From assembly GCA_963844635.1 (NCBI GenBank), contig CAWJPD010000003.1:930001-994000 (forward strand): a stretch of DNA of 64,000 bases, given 5' to 3'. Within the stretch, counting starts at the first letter, position 1, and every line of letters starts with the position of its first letter. The notes beneath the pieces were generated by a model. It ran no database searches. It saw only the letters and a list, made by a program, of their open reading frames with translations, and was not told the origin of the DNA. Below, piece after piece: positions 1 to 8,745 of the stretch. A program made the position numbers and the translations under genes. The stretch is from JAJPKK01 sp963844635 (lineage in GTDB: Bacteria; Pseudomonadota; Alphaproteobacteria; Rhizobiales; Xanthobacteraceae).

Positions 1-273
1 GATGTTCCAACGATGCGGGAAGCCGGCGTACCCAATTTCGTGGTGAATTCGTGGAATGCGCTTTACGGCCCGAAGGGCATCCCGCAGCCGGCCGTCGATA
101 TGATCGGCCGCGTATCAACTGAAATCCTGCGACAGGCTGACGTAAGGGCGAGGTTCAAGGAAATAGGCTTCGAAGCACAGCCTATGGATGCTGGACCGCT
201 CGATCGGCGCATGCGCTTCGAGATCGACCGCTGGGCCCGCGTCATCGCCGATGCCGGCCTCGAAAACCAATAG
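1..273 (+). CDS. Bug-family tripartite tricarboxylate transporter receptor, C-terminal end (partial)
   Basis: The open frame enters from the left edge and ends at TAG 271-273. The first residues read DVPTMREAGVPNF, which matches the conserved 'PTM.EAGVPGF' segment in lobe 2 of Bug (TctC-like) periplasmic solute receptors. The last ~60 residues follow the family pattern (a pro-rich turn, a helix of the 'I...L..PDVRARF...G.EA' type, and a terminal helix with W and I). Family members bind carboxylates in the periplasm and often lack the TctA/TctB membrane partners. Only about 90 residues are visible, so the ligand cannot be judged. A second member of the family lies at 41383-42390. Confidence 0.85.
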   Translation, partial: DVPTMREAGVPNFVVNSWNALYGPKGIPQPAVDMIGRVSTEILRQADVRARFKEIGFEAQPMDAGPLDRRMRFEIDRWARVIADAGLENQ

Positions 274-274
274 T

Positions 275-371
275 GCATGATCCCGAAAATTGCAGACTTT
301 TCGGACCAAGATCATGCGCAAGATCAAAGGAAACCGAGCGGAGGTGGTTCAAGCTGAACACATCCCGCTCC
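275..371 (+). repeat. Dispersed palindromic intergenic repeat R1, copy 1
   Basis: It starts one base after the stop of the Bug gene. The R1 plan is ATGATC, then CCGAAAAGT, a five-base loop, ACTTTTCGG, four bases and GATCAT (nested inverted repeats), followed by 'GCGCAARATCAAAG' and closing with 'GAACGCATCCCGCTC'. This copy has a slightly damaged stem (CCGAAAATTGC) and ends ACACATCCCGCTCC. Confidence 0.85.
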
Positions 372-399
372 ATTCGGACGCGGGCCGCCGGCAAATAGG

Positions 400-1226
400 C
401 TATTTGAAATGCCGGAGGTCCGGCGGCGCCTGTCCCTTGCGCACCGGCATCAGCAGGCCATCGGCGCCGACAAGATAGTCTTCCTTTCCGACCTGCACGT
501 GTTGGTTGTCGTCCACGCAATCATTCTGGAACCAGATCGGATTGGCGGTGCGCTTGTAAGTTCTCGTTGACGGTCCACGGACGCGTCAAGGGCGTGGTCG
601 AGGGTGGTGATCTCGTCGTGCAGTATGTCGGGATTGGTGGAATCGAGAGAGAGGCGCTCCTTGAAGGTGGCTTGATTGTCGGCATGGAACGGCAGTCCGC
701 TGCCGTCATAGGCATGCGGGCCCTTTACGAAGCGCGTCTCGACCTCGAGCACGTCGTAACGTCCATCGCCATTCTCATCGATCCACTTGCCGATGGAATA
801 GCCGAGAAAATTCGGCTCCTGATCCTTGGGCCAATCGCGCCCGTCGGTGAAGATGCGGCGTGGCGTCGAGGAGTCGAACATCATGTAGGTCGTGTTCGGG
901 GTGATGACGATTTCCATCGGGAACACCGCATTCATCACGCGCGGCATGCCGACCGGATAACAGCGGTAGAGCGGATCGTTGCCCTGGCCGCCGTTCGCCT
1001 GGTCGGCCATGCTGGCCTCCCATATGGCCTGATATTCGGGGGTCAGTGGCGGCTGCTGCGGCAAGCCGCCACGTTTTGACGGGTCCCATTGAATGCCGGC
1101 GCCTGGCGGCCGGCTCCACTGCGCCTGCATATCGGGATATTTGGCTTCATCGAACGCGCTTGCGCGCACCGGAACTGCCAGCGCGATGACCAACACGACA
1201 GCACCAAACACATGAAGAATCGGCAT
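400..1226 (-). pseudogene. Secreted hypothetical protein, frame broken twice near its C-terminus
   Basis: The start is ATG at 1226, preceded by GAGGAG. The N-terminus is a signal peptide (MPILHVFGAVVLVIALAVPV) with a likely cut after VRASA. The mature part has no domain I can name; it contains 'GMPRVMNAVFPMEIVITPNTTY' style strands and an Asp-rich turn DENGDGRYD. The frame runs cleanly to about 600, then breaks. Shifting frame near 597 gives LTRPWTVN, and shifting again near 570 gives TYKRTANPIWFQNDC and a plausible end LRHFK at TAG 400-402. Two single-base indels therefore explain the break. Whether they are mutations or sequence errors is not decided here. Function unknown; probably periplasmic. 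Confidence 0.6.
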
Positions 1227-1605
1227 GGTGTTACGCTCCTCAAATGCCAGTTTCTTCGGCTGATCCAAGTTTAGCCTGGAGATCACGCATGCTCCAGGGG
1301 AGTTGCTGTTCCGACCGCACGGCAGTGCAAACAGGAGGGCCATCCTCGTTCCAGTTTCGTAAATGAATCGGTGCGGCCGCTCGGCGGTGCTTTCGGCATA
1401 GTGTTGCCTCGGGCGACCTTTCGTGGAGCAACCGACGATCCTGAGCCACTCGCTACGGCGCATCGCCCTGAAAGTCGACCGAGGGGCGCGTCTCGTGGGA
1501 TGCCGGCCGGAAAGCAATAGTCGACCTGGTCGGCAGACCAAGCCGCCGAACCGTGCCGTTCCGTTCTATTACCGGATCGCTAAGCGGTCACGCGGTCCCA
1601 CCGCT

Positions 1606-3118
1606 TCAAGCCGAGGAACGGGCCTCGGCCGGACGCTGGAACTTGCCGACATAGCGGACCAACGTCACGAGATCGTTGCGCACGCGGCGAATTGCCATAT
1701 ACACGCCCGTCGCGCTCACCGCGATGCCGCCGAGCATCAACGCAATCAGCAGGATGTCCCAAACCGGCCGTACCCGGATCCAGGCGGCGAAATCAAGCCG
1801 GTGGATCGCTCCAAACAGCCACCGATACCAACGCCGGTTTAAATCGACGCGTTGCACGAGTGCCCCCGAGACGGGGTCGATGTAGTACCGCGTGCGTTCC
1901 TTGTCGTCAGCAATGACCCGATAAACCGGAAGACGAGCCGTGCGGCCGTCGCCGATGTAATAGGCTTCTCCCTCGTCAAGCATGCCCTGTGCGGCGATCC
2001 CTGCGGAGCCGACGACGCGAGCTGCCGCCTGGAGAAGATCAGTCTCGCCGATCGGCATCGCGCTCCCGGATGCATCGAGCCGAAGTCACGCTGCCATCCG
2101 CGTGTGTCGCAAGCCAGAACAGCTTCCCCCCGTAAGGCGAGAGGGTGAGATTTACCGCTTCGATTGAGCGGCCCCGCAGTGCTGAGATCGAAGCCTTCAC
2201 CTCCACCCAGTGCGGAATCTGACCTTCGAGCCGCAACCGCTCGCCGCCTCCTCGACTATCGAGAAAGCCCCAGGAATTCATTGAGACCAGTCCGCTGCCG
2301 ACAAAGGCAAGGGTGACTAGTCCGAATACCAGCCCCGCAAGGTGATGCCAGTAGAAAACGCCTCGGTAAGGCGAAAGGCGTCCCCTTTTGCCGCGCTTGA
2401 ATTGTGCGATCCCAAGGTAAAGACCGATAATGGTCAGAAAGCTCCCGAGTATGGATGTCCAGATCACGGTCCGTGTCCAAAGCAGGCCGTCCGTCCGCAG
2501 CGGTTCAAAATATAGCCAGTGCGGAATAGCCCCGAGCCAATTCCAGAACCGCTGCGCGGCGGTCGTGCGCAATATGACCCGGCCCGAAGCCCCGGAGACG
2601 TAAAGCACAGATCGTTCGGGATCCTGAAAAACAAAGCTGAAAATCGGCTGCTCTTGATGGAAGCGATTGAGTGTCCATTGGTCCTCGTCGATCTCATCGG
2701 CCGAAGCAATGGGGGGCAATTGGCCATTCACGCGAGGCGCGGCTGCAAGTGCAACTGCCCTGGCCTCATCGAGATTGAGGCGTTTCTCGGCTCCGTCACT
2801 TAGTCCTATGGTCTGGACCGGGACCAGCACGCGCGGCAGACGCAGCACCGGCACGCCGAGCAGCATCTCGATTTCGGCGCGACCGACGGACTGGCCATCA
2901 GATATGCCCGCAGCATCGACCCGGCAGCAACTCTCCCAGGCGATCGGCGGCAAGCCATTGAGACGCTCTTTGCCGGCTGGCTGTGGAAAGCCCACATACA
3001 TCATGACAATGCCTGAAACGAACCAGACCAGCATCAAAAGACCGATCGCGATGCCGAGGTAACGGTGCGCAACAATCATCGTCTGCCACAAAACGCCGGT
3101 AACCCGCCTCGCGTGCAT
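1606..3118 (-). CDS. PepSY-associated four-helix membrane protein (frameshifted)
   Basis: The start is at 3118. Transmembrane helices are at residues ~18-44 (HRYLGIAIGLLMLVWFVSGI), ~215-240 and ~255-280, and a fourth lies in the C-terminal part (WDILLIALMLGGIAVSATG). Between helices 1 and 2 lies a PepSY-like periplasmic domain, with a second after helix 3. This is the layout of the PepSY_TM (PiuB-like) family, often linked to iron-siderophore uptake or reductase functions. The frame breaks near 2085: the upstream part ends after 'HADGSVTS', while the next frame reads RLDASGSAMPIGETD and continues to 1606. One base too many explains it. No iron-uptake genes are adjacent, so the role is inferred from family only. 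Confidence 0.75.
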
Positions 3119-3667
3119 GGCTTATGTGTCCATTTACAGTAAAATCAGAACGATAATCGGCAAACTAGCGAACCTCTCCGATGACAGCAAGGCTTTCAGC
3201 AGCACGCGGGACAGTTATCGCGAGATCGCCAACAACTCCGGAAAACACCAATATATCCTTGGATTTCGGCCTTGACCCCGGTCGATCCGCGTCACGAAAT
3301 GTGCAGCTTGCGTGCAGCTTTGCCTCTGCTCATGCCGCGACCGAACTTGCGAATGAATACATATGAACCCATGTCGCCCTCCAGCAATGGAAGTGATCGG
3401 GAGTCGCTCAAAGCGCCCAAAAGTTGTCAATTTAGTCTATTCATAACAGAATTGTTTCGTTCGGCGGCTCAGTCTTTTATTTCGGTATCGAATACCCATC
3501 CATACTATTGTGTAATGCAGGTTGAAAAGTAAGGGATCCCGCCCTGGTGACGTCCATCAAAACCGAATTCCGATGTCGCAACGCGAGCGTTCCGCGCAAC
3601 GATTGTTCGACCGTAGCGGAGGCAAAATGCATTTGTGCCAAGGTCGCAGCCCGGCAGGCTGCGTCCG
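3119..3667. other. Gap without a recognisable gene
   Basis: About 550 bases between the PepSY gene start and the STAS gene end. Several open frames exist on both strands, but none has a family-like protein or a good ribosome site. Base composition is lower in GC around 3420-3530 than in the flanking genes. The promoter of the PepSY gene should lie in 3119-3200; no clear -35/-10 pair was found. Confidence 0.4.
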
Positions 3668-4015
3668 TCAGGTACAGACGGCCGCTATGCTTTCATTTCG
3701 ATCGAAATGGATGGGGATGATCGCATCGATGGCCGCGGTCTTGAGAACCTCGAGCACATATTCCTGTGGGGAAAGGAGAACGAGACGCCCCCCATTCTCC
3801 TTCACGGCTTTCGCGCCGGCAACGAGGAATCGGATCGCCAGTGACGCGATGTAATCGACATCAGAAAGATCGACGATGACAGCCCGCCGGTTCGCCACCG
3901 CCTCCTTGAAACGCTGGGCGACGGAAGCCGCCCCGACTGAGTCAAGTCGGCCGGACAACACCACATTGGCAATGTCACCCTCGATGGGCTCCACCTTCAT
4001 CTCGATATCCAACAT
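3668..4015 (-). CDS. STAS-domain protein, anti-sigma factor antagonist type
   Basis: About 115 residues, the usual length of a single STAS domain. Starting at ATG 4015 it reads MLDIEMKVEPIEGDIANVV, then SGRLDSVGA, a helix, the strand AVIVDLSDVDYIASLAIRFL and LVLLSPQEYVLEVLKTAAID. The loop after 'DLSDVDYI' normally carries the phosphorylated Ser of SpoIIAA-like antagonists (D-S-S/T-G); here it is IASLAIR, so a Ser is present but the motif is loose. Known members bind anti-sigma kinases of the RsbW/SpoIIAB type; no kinase is next door. The open frame continues upstream into R1 copy 2, so a longer form starting at 4090 is possible but less likely. Confidence 0.8.
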   Translation of the reverse strand: MLDIEMKVEPIEGDIANVVLSGRLDSVGAASVAQRFKEAVANRRAVIVDLSDVDYIASLAIRFLVAGAKAVKENGGRLVLLSPQEYVLEVLKTAAIDAIIPIHFDRNESIAAVCT

Positions 4016-4053
4016 CTCCACGGCTCCGACCCGACAAGCGCGTCTTGAAATTA

Positions 4054-4153
4054 GCGCATGATCCCGAAAAGTCGCAGACCTTTCGGACAAAGATCATGGC
4101 ACAAGATCAAAGTGAACCGCGCGAGCGGGATTCAACCTGAACGCATCCCGCTC
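4054..4153 (+). repeat. R1 repeat, copy 2
   Basis: Complete copy (GCGCATGATCCCGAAAAGTC ... GAACGCATCCCGCTCGA). It lies directly upstream of the STAS gene, on the opposite strand. With copy 3 (4465-4566, inverted) it brackets about 310 bases with no gene. Confidence 0.85.
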
Positions 4154-4740
4154 GAGTATCATTGACGGGCCTTGCCGACCCGCCTTGACCAGCGTCGCAT
4201 TCCGGGGGCGAGTGGCGCGGTCATCGAGACTGTTCCTGCAAATCGGCGAAGCGGATCGGATCGGCGAAGCGGATCGAAGGAGCCAAGCTCGTCGACGGCC
4301 TTCGACGCCATGCCGTCTTCTTGGGGTGGCGAGCTGACTTCCCGGCAGCAAAAGCCGCAGCCCTATTACCGAACAGAATGTGATTGGGCCGAAGGGATAT
4401 TCATTTATCCGATCGTCTTGGCCAACAGTCCAACCGGACTATCAGCCGACGCCGCGCAGCGGACTAGAGCGGGATGCGTTCAGTCTAAATCGCGTCCCCC
4501 CTCGCATCCCTTTGATTTTGCGCATCATGTTTGTCCGAAAAGTCTGCTACTTTTCGGCATCATGCTCTACTCATAATCTCAAAGCCTCGGCGGGAGGCCG
4601 GGAGGATGAACAAGCGCGCATGACCTGGGCGCTTCCGAGGGTGAAAGGTAGTCGGACCAGAGCTCTGCCCCTCGGAGGAGCGGGTCATCCGGCGGACCGC
4701 CCGATTTGGCTCAGGTGAATCGAAGTCGCCTGCAAGTCGA
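4154..4740. other. Gene-poor segment holding one R1 copy
   Basis: Nothing recognisable is coded here. It contains a short direct repeat GCGGATCGGATCGGCGAAGC near 4250-4275 and R1 copy 3 at 4465-4566. The last ~60 bases before msrA's stop contain no obvious hairpin terminator. Confidence 0.4.
4465..4566 (-). repeat. R1 repeat, copy 3 (inverted)
   Basis: Reverse-oriented copy: AGAGCGGGATGCGTTCAG at the left, TTTTCGGCATCATGCT at the right. It is in opposite orientation to copy 2. Confidence 0.85.
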
Positions 4741-5490
4741 TCAATTCGTTGCGTGCGACGAATCGACCAGCACGGGATTTTTACGATACTTGTCGGGGAA
4801 AAGACGCTGGAGGTCGTCCACCTTCGGAAGGTCGTTGATGGCGATATAGGGATAGGTGGGGTGCAGCGTCAGGAAGTCCTGATGATAGTCCTCGGCGGGA
4901 TAGAACTGCCGTCCGGGCTCGATTTTCGTCACGATGGCGGCGGGGTAGATGCGGGTCTTGTTGAGCTGGGCAATGTAAGCCTTGGCGATGCGCGCCTGCT
5001 CGTCATTTGCCGGAAAGATGGCGGAGCGATATTGCGTGCCGAAATCCGGCCCCTGGCGATTGAGTTCGGTCGGGTCGTGAACAACCGAGAAGTAAATTTG
5101 TAGAAGTCGTCCGTAGCTGATCTTGCTGGGATCGAAGGTGATCTGCACGGACTCGGCGTGACCGGTCCCACCGCTCCCGACTGTCTCGTAATGGGCCGTC
5201 TTCTTGTCGCCGCCGGCATAGCCTGAGATGGCATTGACCACGCCATCTACGTGCTGAAACACGCCCTGAACACCCCAGAAGCAGCCGCCGGCGAGGACAG
5301 CGACTTCTTTCGCTTGTCCGGTCGCAGCCTGTTCATCGGTCGCAGGCGCCGGGATGGAATAGGCCTGCTCGGCGAAAGCCGGCGAGCACACCAAACCAGT
5401 TCCAAGCGCCAGCCCGAGGCCAAGCGCGGTAAATCGCAAATGGCGGAACGCGGCGTGTATCTGAGGACGGTTAATTGATTGGACCATCAT
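4741..5490 (-). CDS. msrA: Peptide methionine-S-sulfoxide reductase, exported form
   Basis: 249 residues. An N-terminal hydrophobic segment (residues ~20-40, ending SPAFA) is a signal peptide, so the enzyme works in the periplasm. The catalytic GGCFWG motif is at residues ~68-73, with Cys70 as nucleophile. It is followed by the family blocks GYAGG, HAESVQITFDP, YFSVHDPT-like, GPDFGTQYRSAIF and YPAEDYHQDFL. It reduces the S-epimer of methionine sulfoxide in proteins. It ends the operon msrB-dipZ-msrA: dipZ stops 12 bases upstream of this start. The oxidised enzyme needs a thiol donor, which the adjacent DipZ thioredoxin domain can plausibly supply. Confidence 0.95.
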   Translation of the reverse strand: MMVQSINRPQIHAAFRHLRFTALGLGLALGTGLVCSPAFAEQAYSIPAPATDEQAATGQAKEVAVLAGGCFWGVQGVFQHVDGVVNAISGYAGGDKKTAHYETVGSGGTGHAESVQITFDPSKISYGRLLQIYFSVVHDPTELNRQGPDFGTQYRSAIFPANDEQARIAKAYIAQLNKTRIYPAAIVTKIEPGRQFYPAEDYHQDFLTLHPTYPYIAINDLPKVDDLQRLFPDKYRKNPVLVDSSHATN

Positions 5491-5501
5491 CGGCTCCCAT
5501 T

Positions 5502-7339
5502 TCAGCCAAACGTGAAGGCGTAGGCCTGAACACCCGGATCGAGGAACTCGATCCGGAAAGTATGATCGGTGATTGTACCGTTTTGCCGGATCAATTGGTA
5601 CAGACGCTGCCCTGTTACGATACCCTGGCCGTCGGCGCCGATATCGGCGCCATGCTGAGTGCCGGGGGCAGCGCCGTCCAGCGTCACGCGAAACCGCACC
5701 GGTTTGCCATCACCGCCGGGGCCGAGGACGAGGTGCAGGTCGCGGGCGTGGAACCGATAGACGATGCTGCCGCCCTGCTCGTTGAGCACGGCGTCTTCCT
5801 TGCCGATGATCCAGGCGCCCGACAGTGCCCATTCGTTCCGTCGCGGCATTTCCGTCGCGTAGACGTGCGGCATGTCTTCGACCGCACCACCGGGCGAGAT
5901 GAAATTTTCCGCTCGTTCATATCCCACATAGGTCTCGGGCGATTGAACATTGCTCATGTCTGGGGCCGCCTCGGCTCCCGCTGCATTCACGGAAACCAAA
6001 TCGGCTGACACGCCGGTTTTTCCGGCCTCCGCGAGCAGCTGCTGGATCACGCGTTCCGATTCATCGTAGTCGCCTTCGCCGAAATGATGGTGGCGAATCC
6101 GCCCGTCACCGTCGATGAAGTAGTGCGCCGGCCAATATTGATTATTGAAGGCGCGCCATATGGCATAGTCATTGTCGATCGCGACCGGATAGTCGATCTT
6201 CAGGTCCGCAACCGCGTTCCGCACATTTTTGACGTTCTTCTCAAAGGCGAATTCCGGCGCATGAACGCCGATCACCACAAGACCCTGGTCTTTGTATTTC
6301 TCGGCCCACGCGCGGACATAGGGGATTGCACGCAGGCAGTTGATGCAGGAATATGTCCAGAAATCGACAAGGACGACTTTGCCCTTAAGCGCGTCCGGCG
6401 TCAGCGGAGGTGAGTTCAGCCATTGCGTGGCGCCGGCGAGGGTCGGCAGCGCACCCTCGATTGGCAGTTCATCCGGTTGGGCGGTCGGCTTGCCGCGCAT
6501 CATCATACCGGGATTGCCCGACATCATCGCAGGGTTGCCCGACATCATCGCCGGACCGCTCGTCATCGCGCCTGGACCCGCATTCATCACGACAGACGAT
6601 CCTGGCCCCGAAGGCAGTCCGAGCTTGTCGACCAAGCCCTGTTCGAGGGACGCGGTGCTGGCGGTCGAGACCTGCGTGAGGAAGCCCGTGTCGAAGCCCA
6701 AAGCAATGGCGATGACGGCCAGCACCACGGCGGCTCCAAAGCCGCGCCGGACCCATTCTCCGGCCCCGAGCGAGCGCTTCATCGCAGCAAAGAGGCGGCC
6801 GCCGACGAGAAGCGCCAATGCGAGCGACGTCGCGGCGCCGGCCGCATACGCGAACAGCAGCAGCGACGTTTTCGCGCTCGCGCCTCCCAAAGCTGCGCCT
6901 GTCAGGATGAGGCCAAGGATCGGGCCGGCACAGGGCGCCCAAAGCAACCCCGTCGCAATGCCAAGAAGCAGCGACGGGATCACCGAGGCGGAGGGCCCGA
7001 TTCCGGAGCGACGGACTGTGATAAGCGCGCGCCAACGGCGACCAGCGGTTCCGTAAGCCGGTCGGCAAGCCGCGGAAACAGCAATGTCAGTCCGAACAGC
7101 GCAAGAAGGGCCAGTGCAATGAACCGGCCGTACTCGTTTGCCTGAACTGCCCAGCCGCCGGCCACGGCTGCCAACGTGGCCACAATGGCAAAGGTCAGCG
7201 CCATCCCAACCAGCATCGGCAGCCCGCTTCGCAAAAAGGGGCGGTCCGCCCGGGCGAAGACGAAAGGCAGCACCGGCAGGATGCAAGGGCTGACGATCGT
7301 CAGGATCCCGCCCAGGTAGGCCAGCAGAAACAGCAACAT
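5502..7339 (-). CDS. dipZ: DipZ-like CcdA/thioredoxin fusion, electron supply to periplasm (frameshifted)
   Basis: Starts at 7339 (MLLFLLAYLGGILTIVSPCI). The N-terminal third is a CcdA/DsbD-type membrane domain with the paired cysteines SPCILP and WAPCAGP. A Met-rich linker repeats MMSGNP (6490-6575). A thioredoxin-like domain with TYSCINC follows, then a C-terminal beta-rich domain (VYRFHARDLHLVLGPG). Mycobacterial DipZ has the same order. The frame breaks once near 7000: upstream frame ends SQSVAPESG, downstream frame resumes SASVIPSLLLG. It should pass electrons from cytoplasmic thioredoxin across the membrane. With msrB 16 bases before and msrA 12 bases after, the likely clients are the two methionine sulfoxide reductases. 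Confidence 0.88.
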
Positions 7340-7354
7340 GACACCGTCCTGAAA

Positions 7355-7846
7355 TCAGGCGGTCGCGGGTTTGAAGGCAAGCGCGACGCCGTTCATGCAG
7401 TAGCGCAGGCCCGTGGGCTTCGGACCGTCGTCAAAAACGTGACCGAGATGGCCGCCGCAGCGACCGCAATGAACCGCCGTCCGAACCATCCCGAACGAGG
7501 TATCCCGCTCGGTCCCGACCGCGTTATCCAGCGGCGCCCAAAAGCTCGGCCAACCGGTGCCGCTTTCGAACTTCGTGGTCGAAGAAAACAGGTCAAGATC
7601 GCAACCCACGCAGGCGAAATTGCCACGACGCTTCTCGTGATTCAACGGGCTGGTGAAGGGACGCTCAGTCGCAGAGCGACGCAGGATTGCGTACTGGTCG
7701 CCAGTCAGCAGCTTGCGCCATTCCGCGTCGGTATGCGTAACGGCAAAAGTCGTTTCGGCTTGGGAGTCGCTCGGCGACCACCAGGTCGCGTAGGTCGCGA
7801 CGGCTCCGATCGCGCTCCCCGTGAGGATAAGGCGTCTGGTCAGCAT
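7355..7846 (-). CDS. msrB: Peptide methionine-R-sulfoxide reductase, exported form
   Basis: 163 residues. The N-terminus MLTRRLILTGSAIGAVA is a twin-arginine-like export signal. Zinc ligands are CVGC (79, 82) and CGRC (127, 130). GTGWPSF at 97-102 and the catalytic Cys150 in RYCMNG complete the SelR fold. It reduces the R-epimer of methionine sulfoxide. First gene of the msrB-dipZ-msrA operon; a likely promoter lies between 7850 and 7930. The Tat-like signal, unlike the Sec-like signal of MsrA, fits a protein that binds zinc before export; that is inference. Confidence 0.95.
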   Translation of the reverse strand: MLTRRLILTGSAIGAVATYATWWSPSDSQAETTFAVTHTDAEWRKLLTGDQYAILRRSATERPFTSPLNHEKRRGNFACVGCDLDLFSSTTKFESGTGWPSFWAPLDNAVGTERDTSFGMVRTAVHCGRCGGHLGHVFDDGPKPTGLRYCMNGVALAFKPATA

Positions 7847-7933
7847 GGTTCACCTCCGCGAGACAGGTTGCATTAATGCGATATTCCGAGAATATGAAAA
7901 CATGACGCTATATCCGAGTGGGAACGGCGCGTG

Positions 7934-8185
7934 TCACACAGATTTGATGCAGCGACTGCAAGCACCCCTCCAAATTGCTTCAAGGGGTCGGGACTGGAGC
8001 CTTCCACGATGCGACGGCTTCCTGATGTCGTGTAGCGATTCCATGAAACCAATTACTTCGTAGATCGGTTGAGCTGTTGCGGAACCCATCTTTTCCTGGG
8101 TCCCTGATGGGTTTCGCCGCCGCTCCAGCCATCCCACGCTGTGTGCATCTGATTCGAATTTCAGAACGCCGGTCTCGCTGTCCAT
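7934..8185 (-). CDS. Small hypothetical protein
   Basis: 83 codons from ATG 8185, with AAGGGAT seven bases upstream. The product (MDSETGVLKFESDAHSVGWL...) has no motif I recognise and no membrane segment. Codon use is less GC-biased at third positions than in neighbours. It lies upstream of msrB on the same strand and divergent from the gene at 8264. The reading could be chance; the ribosome site and the intact length are the only support. Confidence 0.35.
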   Translation of the reverse strand: MDSETGVLKFESDAHSVGWLERRRNPSGTQEKMGSATAQPIYEVIGFMESLHDIRKPSHRGRLQSRPLEAIWRGACSRCIKSV

Positions 8186-8202
8186 GATATCCCTTGCCGA
8201 CG

Positions 8203-8212
8203 TTGTATACAA
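8203..8212. promoter_or_regulatory. Perfect 10-bp palindrome between divergent genes
   Basis: TTGTATACAA lies in the 78-base space between the start at 8185 (minus) and the start at 8264 (plus), in an AT-rich patch. Palindromes of this type (TTGTATACAA, TTGTNNACAA) are typical of GntR-like operators; no regulator gene is adjacent. Confidence 0.3.
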
Positions 8213-8263
8213 TGGAATATAACGAGGCAAACGGCAGCAGGAGCCGCCGCGCGAGCGTGAGTG

Positions 8264-8653
8264 ATGACGGAAACGGGTGTTGTTCGGCACGTCTCGGGGG
8301 ACTGGAACCCCGGCGATCGGCACGTGCGGATTCGCATTGAAGCTGACGCTGGTGATAAGCCTCACGACCTTCTGATTGGCCTTGACGACGTTCAGGCTTT
8401 CATCGCCCTGTTGTTGATGCTGAGCGGGAAGGCCGGGAGGGAGACGCAACAGAGCCCCTGCCTGATCGACCAACCTTTCCATTGCCGATCGATTCCATCG
8501 GGACTCGGAGAAACCCAAAGCGGAGACATCGTGCTCCAAATGAATATTGGACCGACCACGTTGTCCTTCGCAGTCCCACCCGACGCGAGCAGGAAACTTG
8601 GCCAATCGTTGCTCGCAATCAGCGCTTCCTCGAAAGAGAGCCTTGCGAACTGA
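8264..8653 (+). CDS. Conserved-looking hypothetical protein
   Basis: 129 residues from ATG 8264 (GTG 8261 also possible). The pattern is strands RIRIEADAGDKPHDLLIGLD, a helix (VQAFIALLLMLSG), and a closing block GDIVLQMNIGPTTLSFAVPP followed by ARKLGQSLLAI. The strand-helix alternation and acidic/hydrophobic spacing look like a genuine folded cytosolic protein, but I cannot name the family. It ends 92 bases before the aldehyde dehydrogenase start and is on the same strand. Confidence 0.55.
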   Translation: MTETGVVRHVSGDWNPGDRHVRIRIEADAGDKPHDLLIGLDDVQAFIALLLMLSGKAGRETQQSPCLIDQPFHCRSIPSGLGETQSGDIVLQMNIGPTTLSFAVPPDASRKLGQSLLAISASSKESLAN

Positions 8654-8745
8654 CCACTTGTTGTCAGATCGCAGTCACCGCTGACATCGACATCGAGAAG
8701 CAATTCGACTACCAACGCACGAACTTTCCAACAGGATTTCTCTCG

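Noticed and set aside
3181..3532. Short plus-strand frames near 3200-3530
   Set aside because: No ribosome site, no family-like pattern, and AT-rich composition typical of spacer.
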